A DNA stretch of 64,000 nt from Pseudomonas paracarnis (GCF_904063055.1 NZ_CAJFCN010000004.1:248001-312000); one strand, 5' to 3'. Counted from the stretch's first letter, positions 17,028 to 25,343 are shown. Notes: a model not told the origin generated them from the letters alone. Numbers and translations: made by a program.

Positions 17028-20000
17028 ATGTCCAAGACCGCAACAGCGTCTGCTGCAAAGCAACGGCGCCGGCCTACTGCTGCCCGCGTTTCCGGGGCCA
17101 AGGGCGGCGAGCAAAAGCCCTACACCCCATACAAGGCGCCCGATAGCGCTCTGTCTATCGCTACGGTAAAGCTCCTGTATGCGCTCAGTGAAGGCCCTAT
17201 CGTAGGCCTGGTCGACGACAAGCGTTCAGTGAAGCTCAACGGCACGCCACTGATATCTCCAGACGGCAGTGAGAACTTTCCTGGGACAACATGGGATTTT
17301 CGCCCGGGAACAGTCGATCAGGAGTATATGCCGGGCTTTCCGGCCATCGAGAATGAGGCATCACAGGGCTTGCCTATCGAGCTGAAATCGGACAACGCCT
17401 GGACTCGCGCGATTACTGATCAGCAGTTGTCGGCTGTGCGCATCCGATTATCGTGGCCGCAGATTTGGCAGATAAAGACCAACGGCGACCAAATTGGTTA
17501 CCGCATTGATTATGCGATTGACCTGTCCGTGAATGGCGGTAGCTACCAAACAGTCCTTTCGGCAACCCTGGATGACAAAGGAACAACCGAATACGAGCGC
17601 ACCCATCGAATCGACCTCCCTGAGGGCTTCACCAGTGCGCTGGTTCGCGTGCGCCGACTCACCCCCAACCGCAACGACTCCAACTTCGCAGACCTGATGC
17701 GCATCAAAGGGCTTACGGAGGTCATCGACAAAAAGCTGCGCTATCCGAACCTGGCGCTGGGAGGCCTGCAGTTCGATGCGAAGCAATTTCAGGACACGCC
17801 GAAGGCCAGCTTCCTGATGCGCGGACGCATTGTTCAGGTGCCGACCAACTACAACCCGGAGACTCGAACCTATACAGGTGACTGGAACGGCACTTTTAAG
17901 CTTGCCTACACCAACAATCCTGTCTGGGTATGGCGCGACCTGTTGTTGCATCGTCGCTACGGCCTGGGCCGTCGCATCACCGCCGACATGGTGGACCATT
18001 GGACGCTGTACGAGATCGGCCGCTATTGCGATGTGATGGTTCCAGACGGGAAGGGCGGCATGCAGCCGCGTATGACCACCAACGTTTACATTCAGGATTC
18101 GGTTGAGGGCTACGCACTCCTTTCGGACCTGGCCAGTGTGTTCCGTGGGAGCAGTTGCTGGAACGGTTCCCAGGTCACCATGGTGGCGGATATTCCAGGC
18201 AACGAGGACGGCTACGTCTTCACCCGCTCGAACATCATCGGTGAATTTGAGTACGTCTCCGCAGCGCTCCCTGATCGCCATACACGGGCGAAGGTTGCCT
18301 GGGACAATCCTGAAAACGAGTTCAAGACACAGCCGGCCCCCGTTACCAACGAAGAGTTGATCGGTGAGCTCGGGCACCGGATGCTGGATATCTCGCGTTT
18401 CGGCTGTACCGTGGAGGGAGAAGCAATCCGCCACGGTATCTGGGCGCTCAAGTCTGAGCAGTATGAGGAGTGGTCGGTAAGCTTCACCACCGGCATGGAG
18501 GGCCGCAACGTCGAGCCTGGCCAGATTATCTGCGTGGCTGATGAGTTGTTCTCGGGGCGCGCAAATGGTGGGCGTATCAGCGCCGCGACCAAGCGCGTGA
18601 TCACGCTGGACATCGACGCAGAGGTGCACGAGGAAGACCGTTTAATCCTTAACCTGCCGAGCGGCAAGTCCGAAGGGCGCATCGTGAAGTCCGTCTCTGG
18701 CCGCTTGGTCACCGTCATGGCGGACTATTCGGAACTCCCAGAGCCGGAGTGCAGCTGGTCCGTGGAAAGCGCTGATCTGGCCGTGATGCGCTTTCGTGTG
18801 CAGACCATCGAGCCGCAAGGGCTGCATCAGTTCAAGATAGCTGCCACTCAACATGAGCCACTGAAGTACCAGGCGATCGACACTGGCGCCCGGATTGATC
18901 CGCAGCCAACGAGCATCATCCCGCCCGGGGTAATGTCTCCGCCGGATAACATCGGCATCGAGGCGCGCAGCGTCGTGTCGCAGGGCATTGCTGTCACCAG
19001 TATGCGTATTACGTGGGATTCGGTGCCTGGGGCTATTGCGTACAACGTGGAGTGGCGCAAGGACAGCGGTAACTGGATCCGCTTGCCGCGCACTGGGAAT
19101 CTCGGCGCGGACGTTGAGGGCATTTACAGCGGCCGCTACGTTGCACGTGTCAGCTCGGTTAACGCCATGGATGTGGCTTCTATCTGGGGCGCCAGCCCTG
19201 AGGTAGAACTGACCGGCAAAACCGGCTTGCCGCCGGCGTTGTCGTTCCTGACCACCACCAGCGAGCTGTTCGGCATCGGCATCAAGTGGGGCTTCCCTGC
19301 TGGCGCCGAGGACACCCAGCGGACCGAGCTTTGGTATGGCCCGGCGAACAACCTGCAAGCCGCGACGAAGCTTGCCGACCTGGCATATCCGCAGGCCGAC
19401 TACCGTATGCAGTCACTGCTGGCGGGTGCAACGTTGTTCTTCTGGGCGCGCCTGGTGGACCGTACCGGCAACATTGGACCGTTCTATCCGGTGGTGAATG
19501 GGGTGATGGGCCAGGCCAGCTCGGATGCTGGGCCGATCCTTGAGCAGATCAAAGGGCAGATCGACGAGACGTCCCTGGGGCAACTGCTGAATGAGCGCAT
19601 CAACCTTATCGACGGCAATGGCCCAGGCTCGGTCAATGGGCGCATCGAAGCGGCCAAGGATGAGCTGGAAGGTTTGATTGACCAGATCGTCGACGCGCTT
19701 GAGTACGATCCTTCCAAGGCTTATACCCTTGGCAACATCGTCCGAGTCGGACAGCACCTTTACCAGGCGCGTGGAGACGTCCCGGCGGGAATGTCTCCAC
19801 CGAATGGGACGTATTGGTTCGATATTGGCACTGTGGCGCAAACGGTTGACGCACTGGCTCTGCAAGTTCAGCAGAACTCCGCAACGATCACGCAACACGG
19901 TCAGGACATTACCGCCCAGGCTTCGCAATTGAACGCCGTCAAAGCAACAGTGAATGATCCTGTCACCGGGGTGGTTGCGACTGCAAGCGGCCTGAGCACG

Positions 20001-20891
20001 CTCAAGACCACGGTCACCACGCTAGATGGCAAGGTGACCACCACGGCAGAGCGGGTTGACGGCATTTACCTGCAGGTCAATCCGCCGCTCCAGGGCGATA
20101 GCGGTTCGATGATGGGGTCGGAGGCAAGCTATGTGGGTGTCTGGTCTACCCAGTCCGCGCTGATCGAGGGCGACTTGGTACAAGGCCAGCGCACAGATGC
20201 GGTCGAGGTCAAAACCTCGGCGAACGCTGCTGCCGTGCTGTCTGAGCAAACCGCTCGCATCAATGCGGATGGTGCTCTTTCCACTCGGATCGACACCGTT
20301 ACAGCGCAGACGGCGAGTAATGCCTCGGCGGTCCAGGCAGAAATCATTGCGCGGACAAATGCGGATCAGGCGCTTGGCCAGCGCATCGACACCGTTCAGA
20401 CGACGGTGGGCGGGAATACGCTCGCAATCCAGACCAACGCCACAGCCATACAAACGGTCGACGGCAAGGTCACCGGGAGCTGGTCGGTGCGTATGCAGTA
20501 CGAAAGTGCCAGCGGCTTGTACAAGTACGCGGGTATCGGCCTGGGCCTGGAGAACGGTCCCGGTGGGTTGCAGTCGCAGTTCATTATCGACGCCGACAGG
20601 TTCGCTATCGGCCAGGCCGGGACTGTGCCGTTCGCAGTCACGGGTGGGCAGACCTTCATCAAGGCTGCGTTCATCCAGGATGGCACGATCACCAACGCCA
20701 AGATCGGTAATTACATCCAGTCGAACAACTACGACCCGCAAAAGGCTGGATGGAAGCTGTTCTTCGACGGGACGTTCGAAATCAACGGCGTAGCTCCAGG
20801 TCAAGGACGATCAATGATGACAAATCGGTCGCTGCGCTTTTGGGATGCGGGCGGTGTAAAGCGCCTACAGCTTGGAGATCAAACCGAATGA
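17028..20891 (+). CDS. Central tail tip / host specificity protein, lambda gpJ-like
   Basis: The 1,287-residue protein starts with a basic segment followed by PYTPYKAPDSALSIATVKLLYALSEGPIVGL, the characteristic beginning of gpJ tip proteins. It continues with hub domains (residues about 90-600), fibronectin-like repeats (about 640-830), a helical/coiled-coil stalk (about 850-1,130) and a distal beta domain with VRMQYESASGLYKYAGIGL and AIGQAGTVPFAVTGGQTF. It forms the central tip and usually binds the host receptor. Its last bases overlap the next gene (ATGA at 20888). Confidence 0.93.
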   Translation: MSKTATASAAKQRRRPTAARVSGAKGGEQKPYTPYKAPDSALSIATVKLLYALSEGPIVGLVDDKRSVKLNGTPLISPDGSENFPGTTWDFRPGTVDQEYMPGFPAIENEASQGLPIELKSDNAWTRAITDQQLSAVRIRLSWPQIWQIKTNGDQIGYRIDYAIDLSVNGGSYQTVLSATLDDKGTTEYERTHRIDLPEGFTSALVRVRRLTPNRNDSNFADLMRIKGLTEVIDKKLRYPNLALGGLQFDAKQFQDTPKASFLMRGRIVQVPTNYNPETRTYTGDWNGTFKLAYTNNPVWVWRDLLLHRRYGLGRRITADMVDHWTLYEIGRYCDVMVPDGKGGMQPRMTTNVYIQDSVEGYALLSDLASVFRGSSCWNGSQVTMVADIPGNEDGYVFTRSNIIGEFEYVSAALPDRHTRAKVAWDNPENEFKTQPAPVTNEELIGELGHRMLDISRFGCTVEGEAIRHGIWALKSEQYEEWSVSFTTGMEGRNVEPGQIICVADELFSGRANGGRISAATKRVITLDIDAEVHEEDRLILNLPSGKSEGRIVKSVSGRLVTVMADYSELPEPECSWSVESADLAVMRFRVQTIEPQGLHQFKIAATQHEPLKYQAIDTGARIDPQPTSIIPPGVMSPPDNIGIEARSVVSQGIAVTSMRITWDSVPGAIAYNVEWRKDSGNWIRLPRTGNLGADVEGIYSGRYVARVSSVNAMDVASIWGASPEVELTGKTGLPPALSFLTTTSELFGIGIKWGFPAGAEDTQRTELWYGPANNLQAATKLADLAYPQADYRMQSLLAGATLFFWARLVDRTGNIGPFYPVVNGVMGQASSDAGPILEQIKGQIDETSLGQLLNERINLIDGNGPGSVNGRIEAAKDELEGLIDQIVDALEYDPSKAYTLGNIVRVGQHLYQARGDVPAGMSPPNGTYWFDIGTVAQTVDALALQVQQNSATITQHGQDITAQASQLNAVKATVNDPVTGVVATASGLSTLKTTVTTLDGKVTTTAERVDGIYLQVNPPLQGDSGSMMGSEASYVGVWSTQSALIEGDLVQGQRTDAVEVKTSANAAAVLSEQTARINADGALSTRIDTVTAQTASNASAVQAEIIARTNADQALGQRIDTVQTTVGGNTLAIQTNATAIQTVDGKVTGSWSVRMQYESASGLYKYAGIGLGLENGPGGLQSQFIIDADRFAIGQAGTVPFAVTGGQTFIKAAFIQDGTITNAKIGNYIQSNNYDPQKAGWKLFFDGTFEINGVAPGQGRSMMTNRSLRFWDAGGVKRLQLGDQTE

Positions 20892-21217
20892 GTTCTGCCT
20901 TAAGGATCTGGTCTTCGTCGGGGGTGCTGGAGTTCGATACGAGTGTCGCCACATACAGGATTGTTTTATCTGTTCTGGTTTCTTATTCGTCGGGCCCAGC
21001 AGGAACTCGAGAGTTTTCGGTGCCGGGTTGCAATACAAGCAACTCGATATGCTTTTTTTTGCCGATAAATAACGATACCTCGCAAGTTTCTGAAAATAGA
21101 CAGTTGGAGTGCGAGATGGGTCAGGATGTGGTTTATACACGAAACTTCCTGAAAGGCAGCCCGTCTGGGTCTTTTTCATCCGCAACAATGCGGCTAATAG
21201 TTGCGAGGTGGGGGTGA
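20888..21217 (+). CDS. Small tail-fibre-region protein (109 aa)
   Basis: The 109-residue product is translated from ATG 20888, which overlaps the tip gene stop. It starts with SSALRIWSSSGVLEFDTSVATYRIV, a start often seen in small phage tip-associated proteins, and is beta-rich and Ser/Thr-rich. Codon use is more AT-rich than in the tip gene. Its stop overlaps the next start (TGATG), so the fibre genes are coupled. Probably a fibre or tip-decorating subunit; not identified further. Confidence 0.6.
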   Translation: MSSALRIWSSSGVLEFDTSVATYRIVLSVLVSYSSGPAGTREFSVPGCNTSNSICFFLPINNDTSQVSENRQLECEMGQDVVYTRNFLKGSPSGSFSSATMRLIVARWG

Positions 21218-21864
21218 TGACCTATGGCTTGAGCGTTGTTAACGATGCTGGAGCGATCTCCCTAGACTCTGAGTACGCAAGGCTATGTGTTTTTCATAAA
21301 GGCACCTACAGCGCTGGCGTCACAGTCACATTCCAAAATGTGGTTGATACACAGGAACCACCGCTAATTTTCATCAGGCCGCCTGACAATGGATCGCTTA
21401 TACAGTTAGGCGTTCTGCTTGAGGGTTCTGCGGGGGCTTGGACTGGCGCTACTGTTGTGTCCGGGCAAGTCCACTCGGGCAATATTTTCGTGGGGGCGTT
21501 TTCGTCGAAGCCCTTAGCATCGTACGGGCTAAGAATGTGGGATGCCAATGGCAAGCAAATCTTCGATTCTGGTACTCAAGCAGCAGTATTTACCAGATCG
21601 TTACAAAATTGGACTTACACGCATACTACGTATAGCGCCCAAGGATTGCCGACTAATTGGTATTCTGTTCCGCTGAGTTATGAGCTCGGCGATTACTTGA
21701 TGATTAATAACGCCAGAATGCCGATGATGGCAGGAAATAATGAGTCTCGTGGAACGGGACTTAGATATGACTTTCCTGCTGGGCTTATAAGATTCAGCGT
21801 GACCACCGTGACGAACCCATTTTACTTCTCCCTTGCTGCAGTTTTTGGGAAGGTGGTTGTTTAA
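21217..21864 (+). CDS. Putative tail fibre / tip-decorating protein (215 aa)
   Basis: The ATG at 21217 is taken because it overlaps the preceding TGA. An ATG further upstream would run through the previous gene. The product begins MTYGLSVVNDAGAISLDSEYARL, a pattern shared by several tip-associated proteins of Pseudomonas phages. It is beta-rich, with YGLRMWDANGKQIFDSG near residue 100, and ends in an aromatic FYFSLAAVFGKVVV strand. The gene is AT-richer than the capsid genes, as fibre genes often are. Confidence 0.65.
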   Translation: MTYGLSVVNDAGAISLDSEYARLCVFHKGTYSAGVTVTFQNVVDTQEPPLIFIRPPDNGSLIQLGVLLEGSAGAWTGATVVSGQVHSGNIFVGAFSSKPLASYGLRMWDANGKQIFDSGTQAAVFTRSLQNWTYTHTTYSAQGLPTNWYSVPLSYELGDYLMINNARMPMMAGNNESRGTGLRYDFPAGLIRFSVTTVTNPFYFSLAAVFGKVVV

Positions 21865-21892
21865 ATTTAAGTCATCATAAGGATGCAAGCAC

Positions 21893-22423
21893 ATGGCAAG
21901 ACAAGAGATAAACCTTGGTACGGCCCCTACTGGTGTAGGCGGGGATACCACTCGTACGGCTGGCGTCAAGATCAACGCCATGACAGATGAGATATATAAG
22001 AACTTCTATCAGAGGTCGAATATTCTCGCTGATGTTGCTGATTTAAACGGCCTTCCGAACGGCGGTATTATCGAGACAAAAACAAACTCAAACGGAACCT
22101 ATACGAAATTTGCAGACGGCACTCTAATTTGCTTTAACACGTTTATCGTAACTGCGACCGTTAACCCTGGCGCGTCTGTGGTGCCATCTGTAGTTATGCC
22201 GTACGCTTTTTCAGGCTCGCCTTATATTGCCAATTCTCTGATTTTTTATACGGCGGGGCAGGGCGCGCAGATATACTCATCCAAGCAAAACTATGGTTTG
22301 ATTGGGGCGTTCATAAACACTGGTGTGTCTGCATCTTCATCGTTCCCGAGCTTTACGACACTAGGAACTAATATTTCTTATTCCTATGAATATCGCTATT
22401 TGGCAATAGGGAGGTGGAAATAA
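21893..22423 (+). CDS. Putative distal tail fibre protein (176 aa)
   Basis: The 176-residue protein has a short N-terminal attachment-like part (MARQEINLGTAPTGVGGDTT, then AMTDEIYKNFY) common to phage fibre proteins of this host group. A beta-rich C-terminal knob follows, including GIIETKTNSNGTYTKFADGT and ending in a YLAIGRWK strand. The GTYTKFADGTLIC motif resembles fibre C-termini that bind receptors. It sits in the AT-rich fibre module. The following gene starts on its stop codon. Confidence 0.72.
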   Translation: MARQEINLGTAPTGVGGDTTRTAGVKINAMTDEIYKNFYQRSNILADVADLNGLPNGGIIETKTNSNGTYTKFADGTLICFNTFIVTATVNPGASVVPSVVMPYAFSGSPYIANSLIFYTAGQGAQIYSSKQNYGLIGAFINTGVSASSSFPSFTTLGTNISYSYEYRYLAIGRWK

Positions 22424-22713
22424 TGATAATCAAATTATCGCCGCAGCGTCGGGATGATCAGCTGGTCGTCAGTAAGCGGAATGATGTGCTGACAATCAAC
22501 GGTGAACGGTTCGACTTCCGAGAACTTCCTGAAGGTGCAGTCTTGCCAGCATCTGCTGTGGCTTGCGAATTCGTCGTCGGCGACGTTATGAGGCTCAACG
22601 GAGATCTGATCATAACCTTGCTCCTTCCGTGCGGACCTGAAGCAAGCAACTCAGCTTGCTTCCCTGCCGATATCGTCGCCCCACCGAACGGTAATGTGAG
22701 TCTTCCCCTATGA
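22423..22713 (+). CDS. Small fibre-associated protein (96 aa)
   Basis: The ATG at 22423 overlaps the TAA of the fibre gene. The 96-residue product (MIIKLSPQRRDDQLVVSKRN, then VLTINGERFDFRELPEG) is beta-rich and returns to GC-rich codon use. This start pattern is common in small genes behind Pseudomonas phage fibres, usually left as hypothetical. It could be a fibre assembly partner. The stop overlaps the next start. Confidence 0.6.
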   Translation: MIIKLSPQRRDDQLVVSKRNDVLTINGERFDFRELPEGAVLPASAVACEFVVGDVMRLNGDLIITLLLPCGPEASNSACFPADIVAPPNGNVSLPL

Positions 22714-22964
22714 GTAATATCGATTTCAGCAAGATGGTTACCGCCGAGCAACGTCATGCGGATGAAGAGCGTGCCGCCCTTGAGTCCGTTCTGTCATCGC
22801 GTCGCGCTGCCTACCTGTCCGAGTCCGACCCGCTCAGGCTGGAAGCCGACTACGACGCGTTGAGCCGTGGCCTGGAGCCCGACTACACCGCCTGGCTGGC
22901 GTCAGTGGCCGCGATCAAGGCGCGTTTCCCTTTACCGGTGAGCGCTTCCGCCTTAGACGCCTAA
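22710..22964 (+). CDS. Small fibre-module protein, probable assembly chaperone (84 aa)
   Basis: The 84-residue acidic helical protein (IDFSKMVTAEQRHADEERAA) ends the tail-fibre module directly before a terminator. Short charged helical proteins in this position often act as fibre assembly chaperones (Tfa/DUF4376-like proteins with a helical tail). The family is not certain from reading. It is coupled to the preceding gene by a 4-nt overlap. Confidence 0.55.
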   Translation: MSNIDFSKMVTAEQRHADEERAALESVLSSRRAAYLSESDPLRLEADYDALSRGLEPDYTAWLASVAAIKARFPLPVSASALDA

Positions 22965-22982
22965 AGCCACCAGTCACCGCCA

Positions 22983-23003
22983 CCCGCCTTGAGCGGGTTT
23001 TTT
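22983..23003 (+). terminator. Rho-independent terminator before the lysis genes
   Basis: CCCGC (22983-22987), loop CTTGA, GCGGG (22993-22997) and six T. ATTGCCTGGAGAA, the RBS of the lysozyme-like gene, follows. Stem and loop are identical to the hairpin at 8810. Confidence 0.8.
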
Positions 23004-23020
23004 ATTGCCTGGAGAAAGCC

Positions 23021-23446
23021 ATGCCTATTACTGAAAGTCGCGGGGTGCGCAATCGCAACCCGGGCAACATCGATTACAACCCGGCAAATCAATGGCAAGG
23101 ACAGCTCAAGCCAGATCCTGCCATTGAGAAGCGCTTCGCCCGCTTTGACACTGCCGAAAACGGTATACGCGCCCTGGGCAAGCTGCTGCTGACCTACCAA
23201 CGCAAGCATGGCTTGAAGACCGTGAAGGCGATCATCAGCCGTTGGGCGCCGTCGGTCGAGAACGACACCGCCGCGTACGTGCGCGCTGTTGAGGCGAACA
23301 CTGGAGCACGACCTGGTGCCGAGGTCGATCTGACTCGCCCCGTGGTAATGGCTGGCTTTGTCAAGGCGATCATCCACCACGAGAACGCAGGCTATGCCTA
23401 CCCTGATGCGGTGTTGGCCGAAGGCGTGCGGCGGGCGCTGACATGA
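23021..23446 (+). CDS. Endolysin-like peptidoglycan hydrolase
   Basis: The 141-residue protein carries GVRNRNPGNIDYNPANQWQG, the N-terminal signature of a lytic enzyme/structural-protein family common in Pseudomonas phages, followed by FDTAENGIRALGKLLLTYQ and a VKAIISRWAP helix. These motifs are shared with virion-associated and lysis muramidases. With the Rz genes downstream it most probably acts as the endolysin. It has no signal peptide or SAR segment, so a holin is expected. It overlaps the next gene by 4 nt. Confidence 0.75.
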   Translation: MPITESRGVRNRNPGNIDYNPANQWQGQLKPDPAIEKRFARFDTAENGIRALGKLLLTYQRKHGLKTVKAIISRWAPSVENDTAAYVRAVEANTGARPGAEVDLTRPVVMAGFVKAIIHHENAGYAYPDAVLAEGVRRALT

Positions 23447-23763
23447 GTGAAATAAAAACGATCTCACGCGTACTGGGCCAGGCAGCAGACGGCTCGCTGT
23501 GGTTCTTCTGCAATGGTTGCGACCTCCCGCATAGCCTGAATGTTGGACCTGGCCCAGGCCCGCGGTGGGGCTACAACGGTATCGCCGAGGCGCCGACGTT
23601 CACGCCCTCTGTACTGTCCCGCTATGGGATGCATGGAAAGGATGTTGTCTGCCACTCATTCGTCACCGATGGGCGAATCCAGTACCTGGGCGACTGCACG
23701 CATGCACTGGCTGGTCAAACTGTCGATCTGCCGAATTGGGAGGAGTCATGGGCGAATTGGTAA
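23443..23763 (+). CDS. DUF6527-like phage protein
   Basis: The 106-residue protein contains the paired pattern FFCNGCDLPHSLNVG, FTPSVLSRYG, then CHSFVTDGRIQYLGDCTHALAG. This Cys/His-rich set is typical of a small family (annotated DUF6527 or ammonia-monooxygenase-like) found beside phage lysozyme genes. The cysteines and histidines suggest a metal-binding site. Role unknown. It overlaps the spanin gene by 16 nt, so it is translated with the lysis block. Confidence 0.7.
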   Translation: MSEIKTISRVLGQAADGSLWFFCNGCDLPHSLNVGPGPGPRWGYNGIAEAPTFTPSVLSRYGMHGKDVVCHSFVTDGRIQYLGDCTHALAGQTVDLPNWEESWANW

Positions 23764-24284
23764 AGCAGTACAAGGTCGCGCTGATCCTATTTTCATGCCT
23801 GCTGCTGATTGGCATTGGTGCTGGCGCCGCCTGGGAGGTCCAGGACTGGCGGATGGGCAAGAAGATGGCTGAGCGTATCGCGGAGCAGGGCGCCCGCCAC
23901 CAGAAGGAACTGGATGCAATCACTGGTGAGGCGTGGCGTCAGCAGTCGGCCGAACTGGATAAGCGCCTGGACACCGAGGAAAAGCTCGCGCTCCAGGACC
24001 AACAACACACCAAGGAATTATCCGATGCCCAGCGCAACCAGGCTCGCCTGCGTGACCAGCTTGCTACTGCTGATGTCCGGCTGTCAGTCCTCCTTGCCGA
24101 GGATTCAGCCAGTAGCTGCAACGTGCCTACCACCCCCGGCGCCGTCGGCGTGGTTCATGCAGCCCGTCGAGCCCAACTTGACCCAGCGCATGCGCAACGA
24201 ATTATCCGCATCACCGATGACGGGGATAACGCCATAATCGCCTTGCGTGCTTGCCAGGCGTACGTCAGGGCTGTGGCTCCTTGA
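23748..24284 (+). CDS. Spanin inner-membrane subunit, Rz-like
   Basis: The ATG at 23748 follows GGGAGGAGTC, a strong RBS. The 178-residue product has an N-terminal membrane anchor (VALILFSCLLLIGIGAGAAW, residues about 9-28) and a long periplasmic coiled coil (residues about 40-115), then a C-terminal domain with two cysteines. This is the i-spanin layout. With the outer-membrane Rz1 partner it fuses the inner and outer membranes at the last step of lysis. The Rz1 gene is embedded in its second half. Confidence 0.88.
   Translation: MGELVKQYKVALILFSCLLLIGIGAGAAWEVQDWRMGKKMAERIAEQGARHQKELDAITGEAWRQQSAELDKRLDTEEKLALQDQQHTKELSDAQRNQARLRDQLATADVRLSVLLAEDSASSCNVPTTPGAVGVVHAARRAQLDPAHAQRIIRITDDGDNAIIALRACQAYVRAVAP
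24025..24237 (+). CDS. Spanin outer-membrane lipoprotein, Rz1-like, nested in Rz
   Basis: In the +1-shifted frame inside Rz, ATG 24025 starts a 70-residue product with a lipoprotein signal peptide (ACVTSLLLLMSGC, cysteine near residue 20) and a proline-rich mature part (CLPPPAPSAW). Both are Rz1 hallmarks. The complete nesting inside Rz matches the lambda Rz/Rz1 arrangement. The mature protein would sit on the inner leaflet of the outer membrane and pair with the Rz C-terminus. Confidence 0.85.
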   Translation: MPSATRLACVTSLLLLMSGCQSSLPRIQPVAATCLPPPAPSAWFMQPVEPNLTQRMRNELSASPMTGITP

Positions 24285-24624
24285 GTGCCCGCAGCTCATC
24301 CAGCAATCGCTGGTTTTCCCTGAGAAGGTGGTCTCTCTGCTCCGTGATTATCGCCAAACCGTTTAACTTGCGGCCCTGACGTGAGGTTTCCAGGTTCAAG
24401 GCAGCGACTTGGGACAGTGCGGCTTTCAAGGAGGTCTCCGCCTGGTCCTTTCCTGTCATCAACAGGTCATTCATCTGCACCAGGCCTGCGATATTCGCCC
24501 GCGCTCGACGCAGCATGCGTTCGGTCTCCACCAGCTCATCTACAAGGATTGAGCATTGGTGCTGGTACATTTCCAGCGGAGTGGGGCAGCCGAGCCAATC
24601 ATCGGTGTCCATGTCTACGTTCAT
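24265..24624 (-). CDS. LexA-box-controlled leftward prophage gene, coiled-coil protein (119 aa)
   Basis: The ATG at 24624 begins MNVDMDTDDWLGCPTPLEMY; the frame stays open upstream, but that part crosses the LexA box. The rest is almost all helical with heptad patterns (VDELVETERMLRRARANIAG, LLRENQRLLDELRALKE). It ends overlapping the Rz gene tail-to-tail by 20 nt. A consensus LexA box lies 18 nt before the start, so the gene should be induced by DNA damage independently of the late operon. I do not recognise the family. Transcription would be antisense to Rz if it reads through. Confidence 0.68.
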   Translation of the reverse strand: MNVDMDTDDWLGCPTPLEMYQHQCSILVDELVETERMLRRARANIAGLVQMNDLLMTGKDQAETSLKAALSQVAALNLETSRQGRKLNGLAIITEQRDHLLRENQRLLDELRALKEPQP

Positions 24625-24641
24625 AGCGTGAATCTCAAATA

Positions 24642-24657
24642 CTGTATGTGCGTACAG
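24642..24657 (-). promoter_or_regulatory. LexA operator (SOS box)
   Basis: CTGTATGTGCGTACAG matches the bacterial LexA consensus CTGT-N8-ACAG perfectly, with an AT/GT alternation in the spacer. It lies 18 nt upstream of the leftward gene starting at 24624, so it most likely represses that promoter. No rightward gene starts near it. Confidence 0.82.
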
Positions 24658-24826
24658 TAATCGAGGTGTGGCAGGTTTGGGGAGTGGTGTTCGTCGGCAG
24701 GACGCCGGGGAGGGTGCGTGACTTTTGCGTGACACTCTCACGCGCTTGTAAGCTCTTGTGGGCATTCGATTGCAGCGAGCGCCAATAAAAACAGCTACTT
24801 AACAAGGTCTTACAGGTGTACTGCGT

Positions 24827-24873
24827 GCATGGGGTGCTAGGGGTCGAGTGTTCGAATCACTCCGTCCCGACCA
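24827..24873 (+). repeat. tRNA-Pro(GGG) 3' fragment: prophage attachment site
   Basis: The sequence has an anticodon-loop-like part (CATGGGGTG), a perfect T-arm (GAGTG-TTCGAAT-CACTC), the 3' acceptor strand and CCA. It is the 3' part of a tRNA-Pro with anticodon GGG. The 5' part is missing: upstream bases do not complete the acceptor, D-arm or anticodon stem. This is what remains at the distal end after integration into a tRNA 3' end. The intact gene should lie at the other end, left of this window. Confidence 0.8.
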
Positions 24874-24900
24874 TTTATTCCTGAGTAAAATCAGTCACTT

Positions 24901-24927
24901 AAGCCGATAAGATGAATCGGCTTTTTT
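24901..24927 (+). terminator. Terminator after the first tRNA fragment
   Basis: AAGCCGAT (24901-24908) pairs with ATCGGCTT (24916-24923), ending in six T. It may be the original tRNA-Pro terminator carried along with the 3' fragment. Confidence 0.75.
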
Positions 24928-24952
24928 GTGCCTGCGCAAAACCTGCACAAAA

Positions 24953-25343
24953 CTACCCAGTGATTTCGCAGATATTCAGGTCCGGAACTGCCTCGGACCA
25001 GATGATTTCCTCATGGTCTCGCTGGTATTTTTTGGTCATGCCCTCGCTCGCATGACCCGCAGATCTTCTGCCCCTCGAAACGCATGTCTAGGATGTCGGT
25101 CCGCCGCTGAGCGATGATAAGCGCCAGGCCGATGGCGTTCTGTAGCCAGGCAGGCGACTTTTCCCTGATAGCCTTCAGGCCCTCAACGGTGTGCCGCTTG
25201 CGCTGCTTCTTCTCGACTCGTTTGATGGTGCTGGCCGCTGGGTTGTCCGGGCAGAGGCTCTTGGCTGCGGCGTGGTTGAAAAAGTCGACCAATGGCGCCC
25301 GGCATTGGTTGGCTGAGCGCGGGGTGAACCATGATCCCAACAT
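24953..25343 (-). pseudogene. Remnant of a tyrosine-recombinase integrase
   Basis: Read leftward, one frame gives an integrase middle part (LVDFFNHAAAKSLCPDNPAA, TIKRVEKKQRKRHTVEGLKA) up to the first catalytic arginine box (IIAQRRTDILDMRFE). A shifted frame (about 25057-24953) gives the C-terminal end GHASEGMTKKYQRDHEEI with the tyrosine nucleophile region, and stops at 24953. The His-x-x-Arg box between them is deleted and the N-terminal domain is missing. It is therefore dead. It lies between two tRNA-Pro 3' fragments and is most likely left from an older prophage or island. Confidence 0.82.

Noticed and set aside
20888..22713. Diversity-generating retroelement acting on the fibre genes
   Set aside because: No reverse transcriptase gene, and no template/variable repeat pair was seen near the fibre genes.
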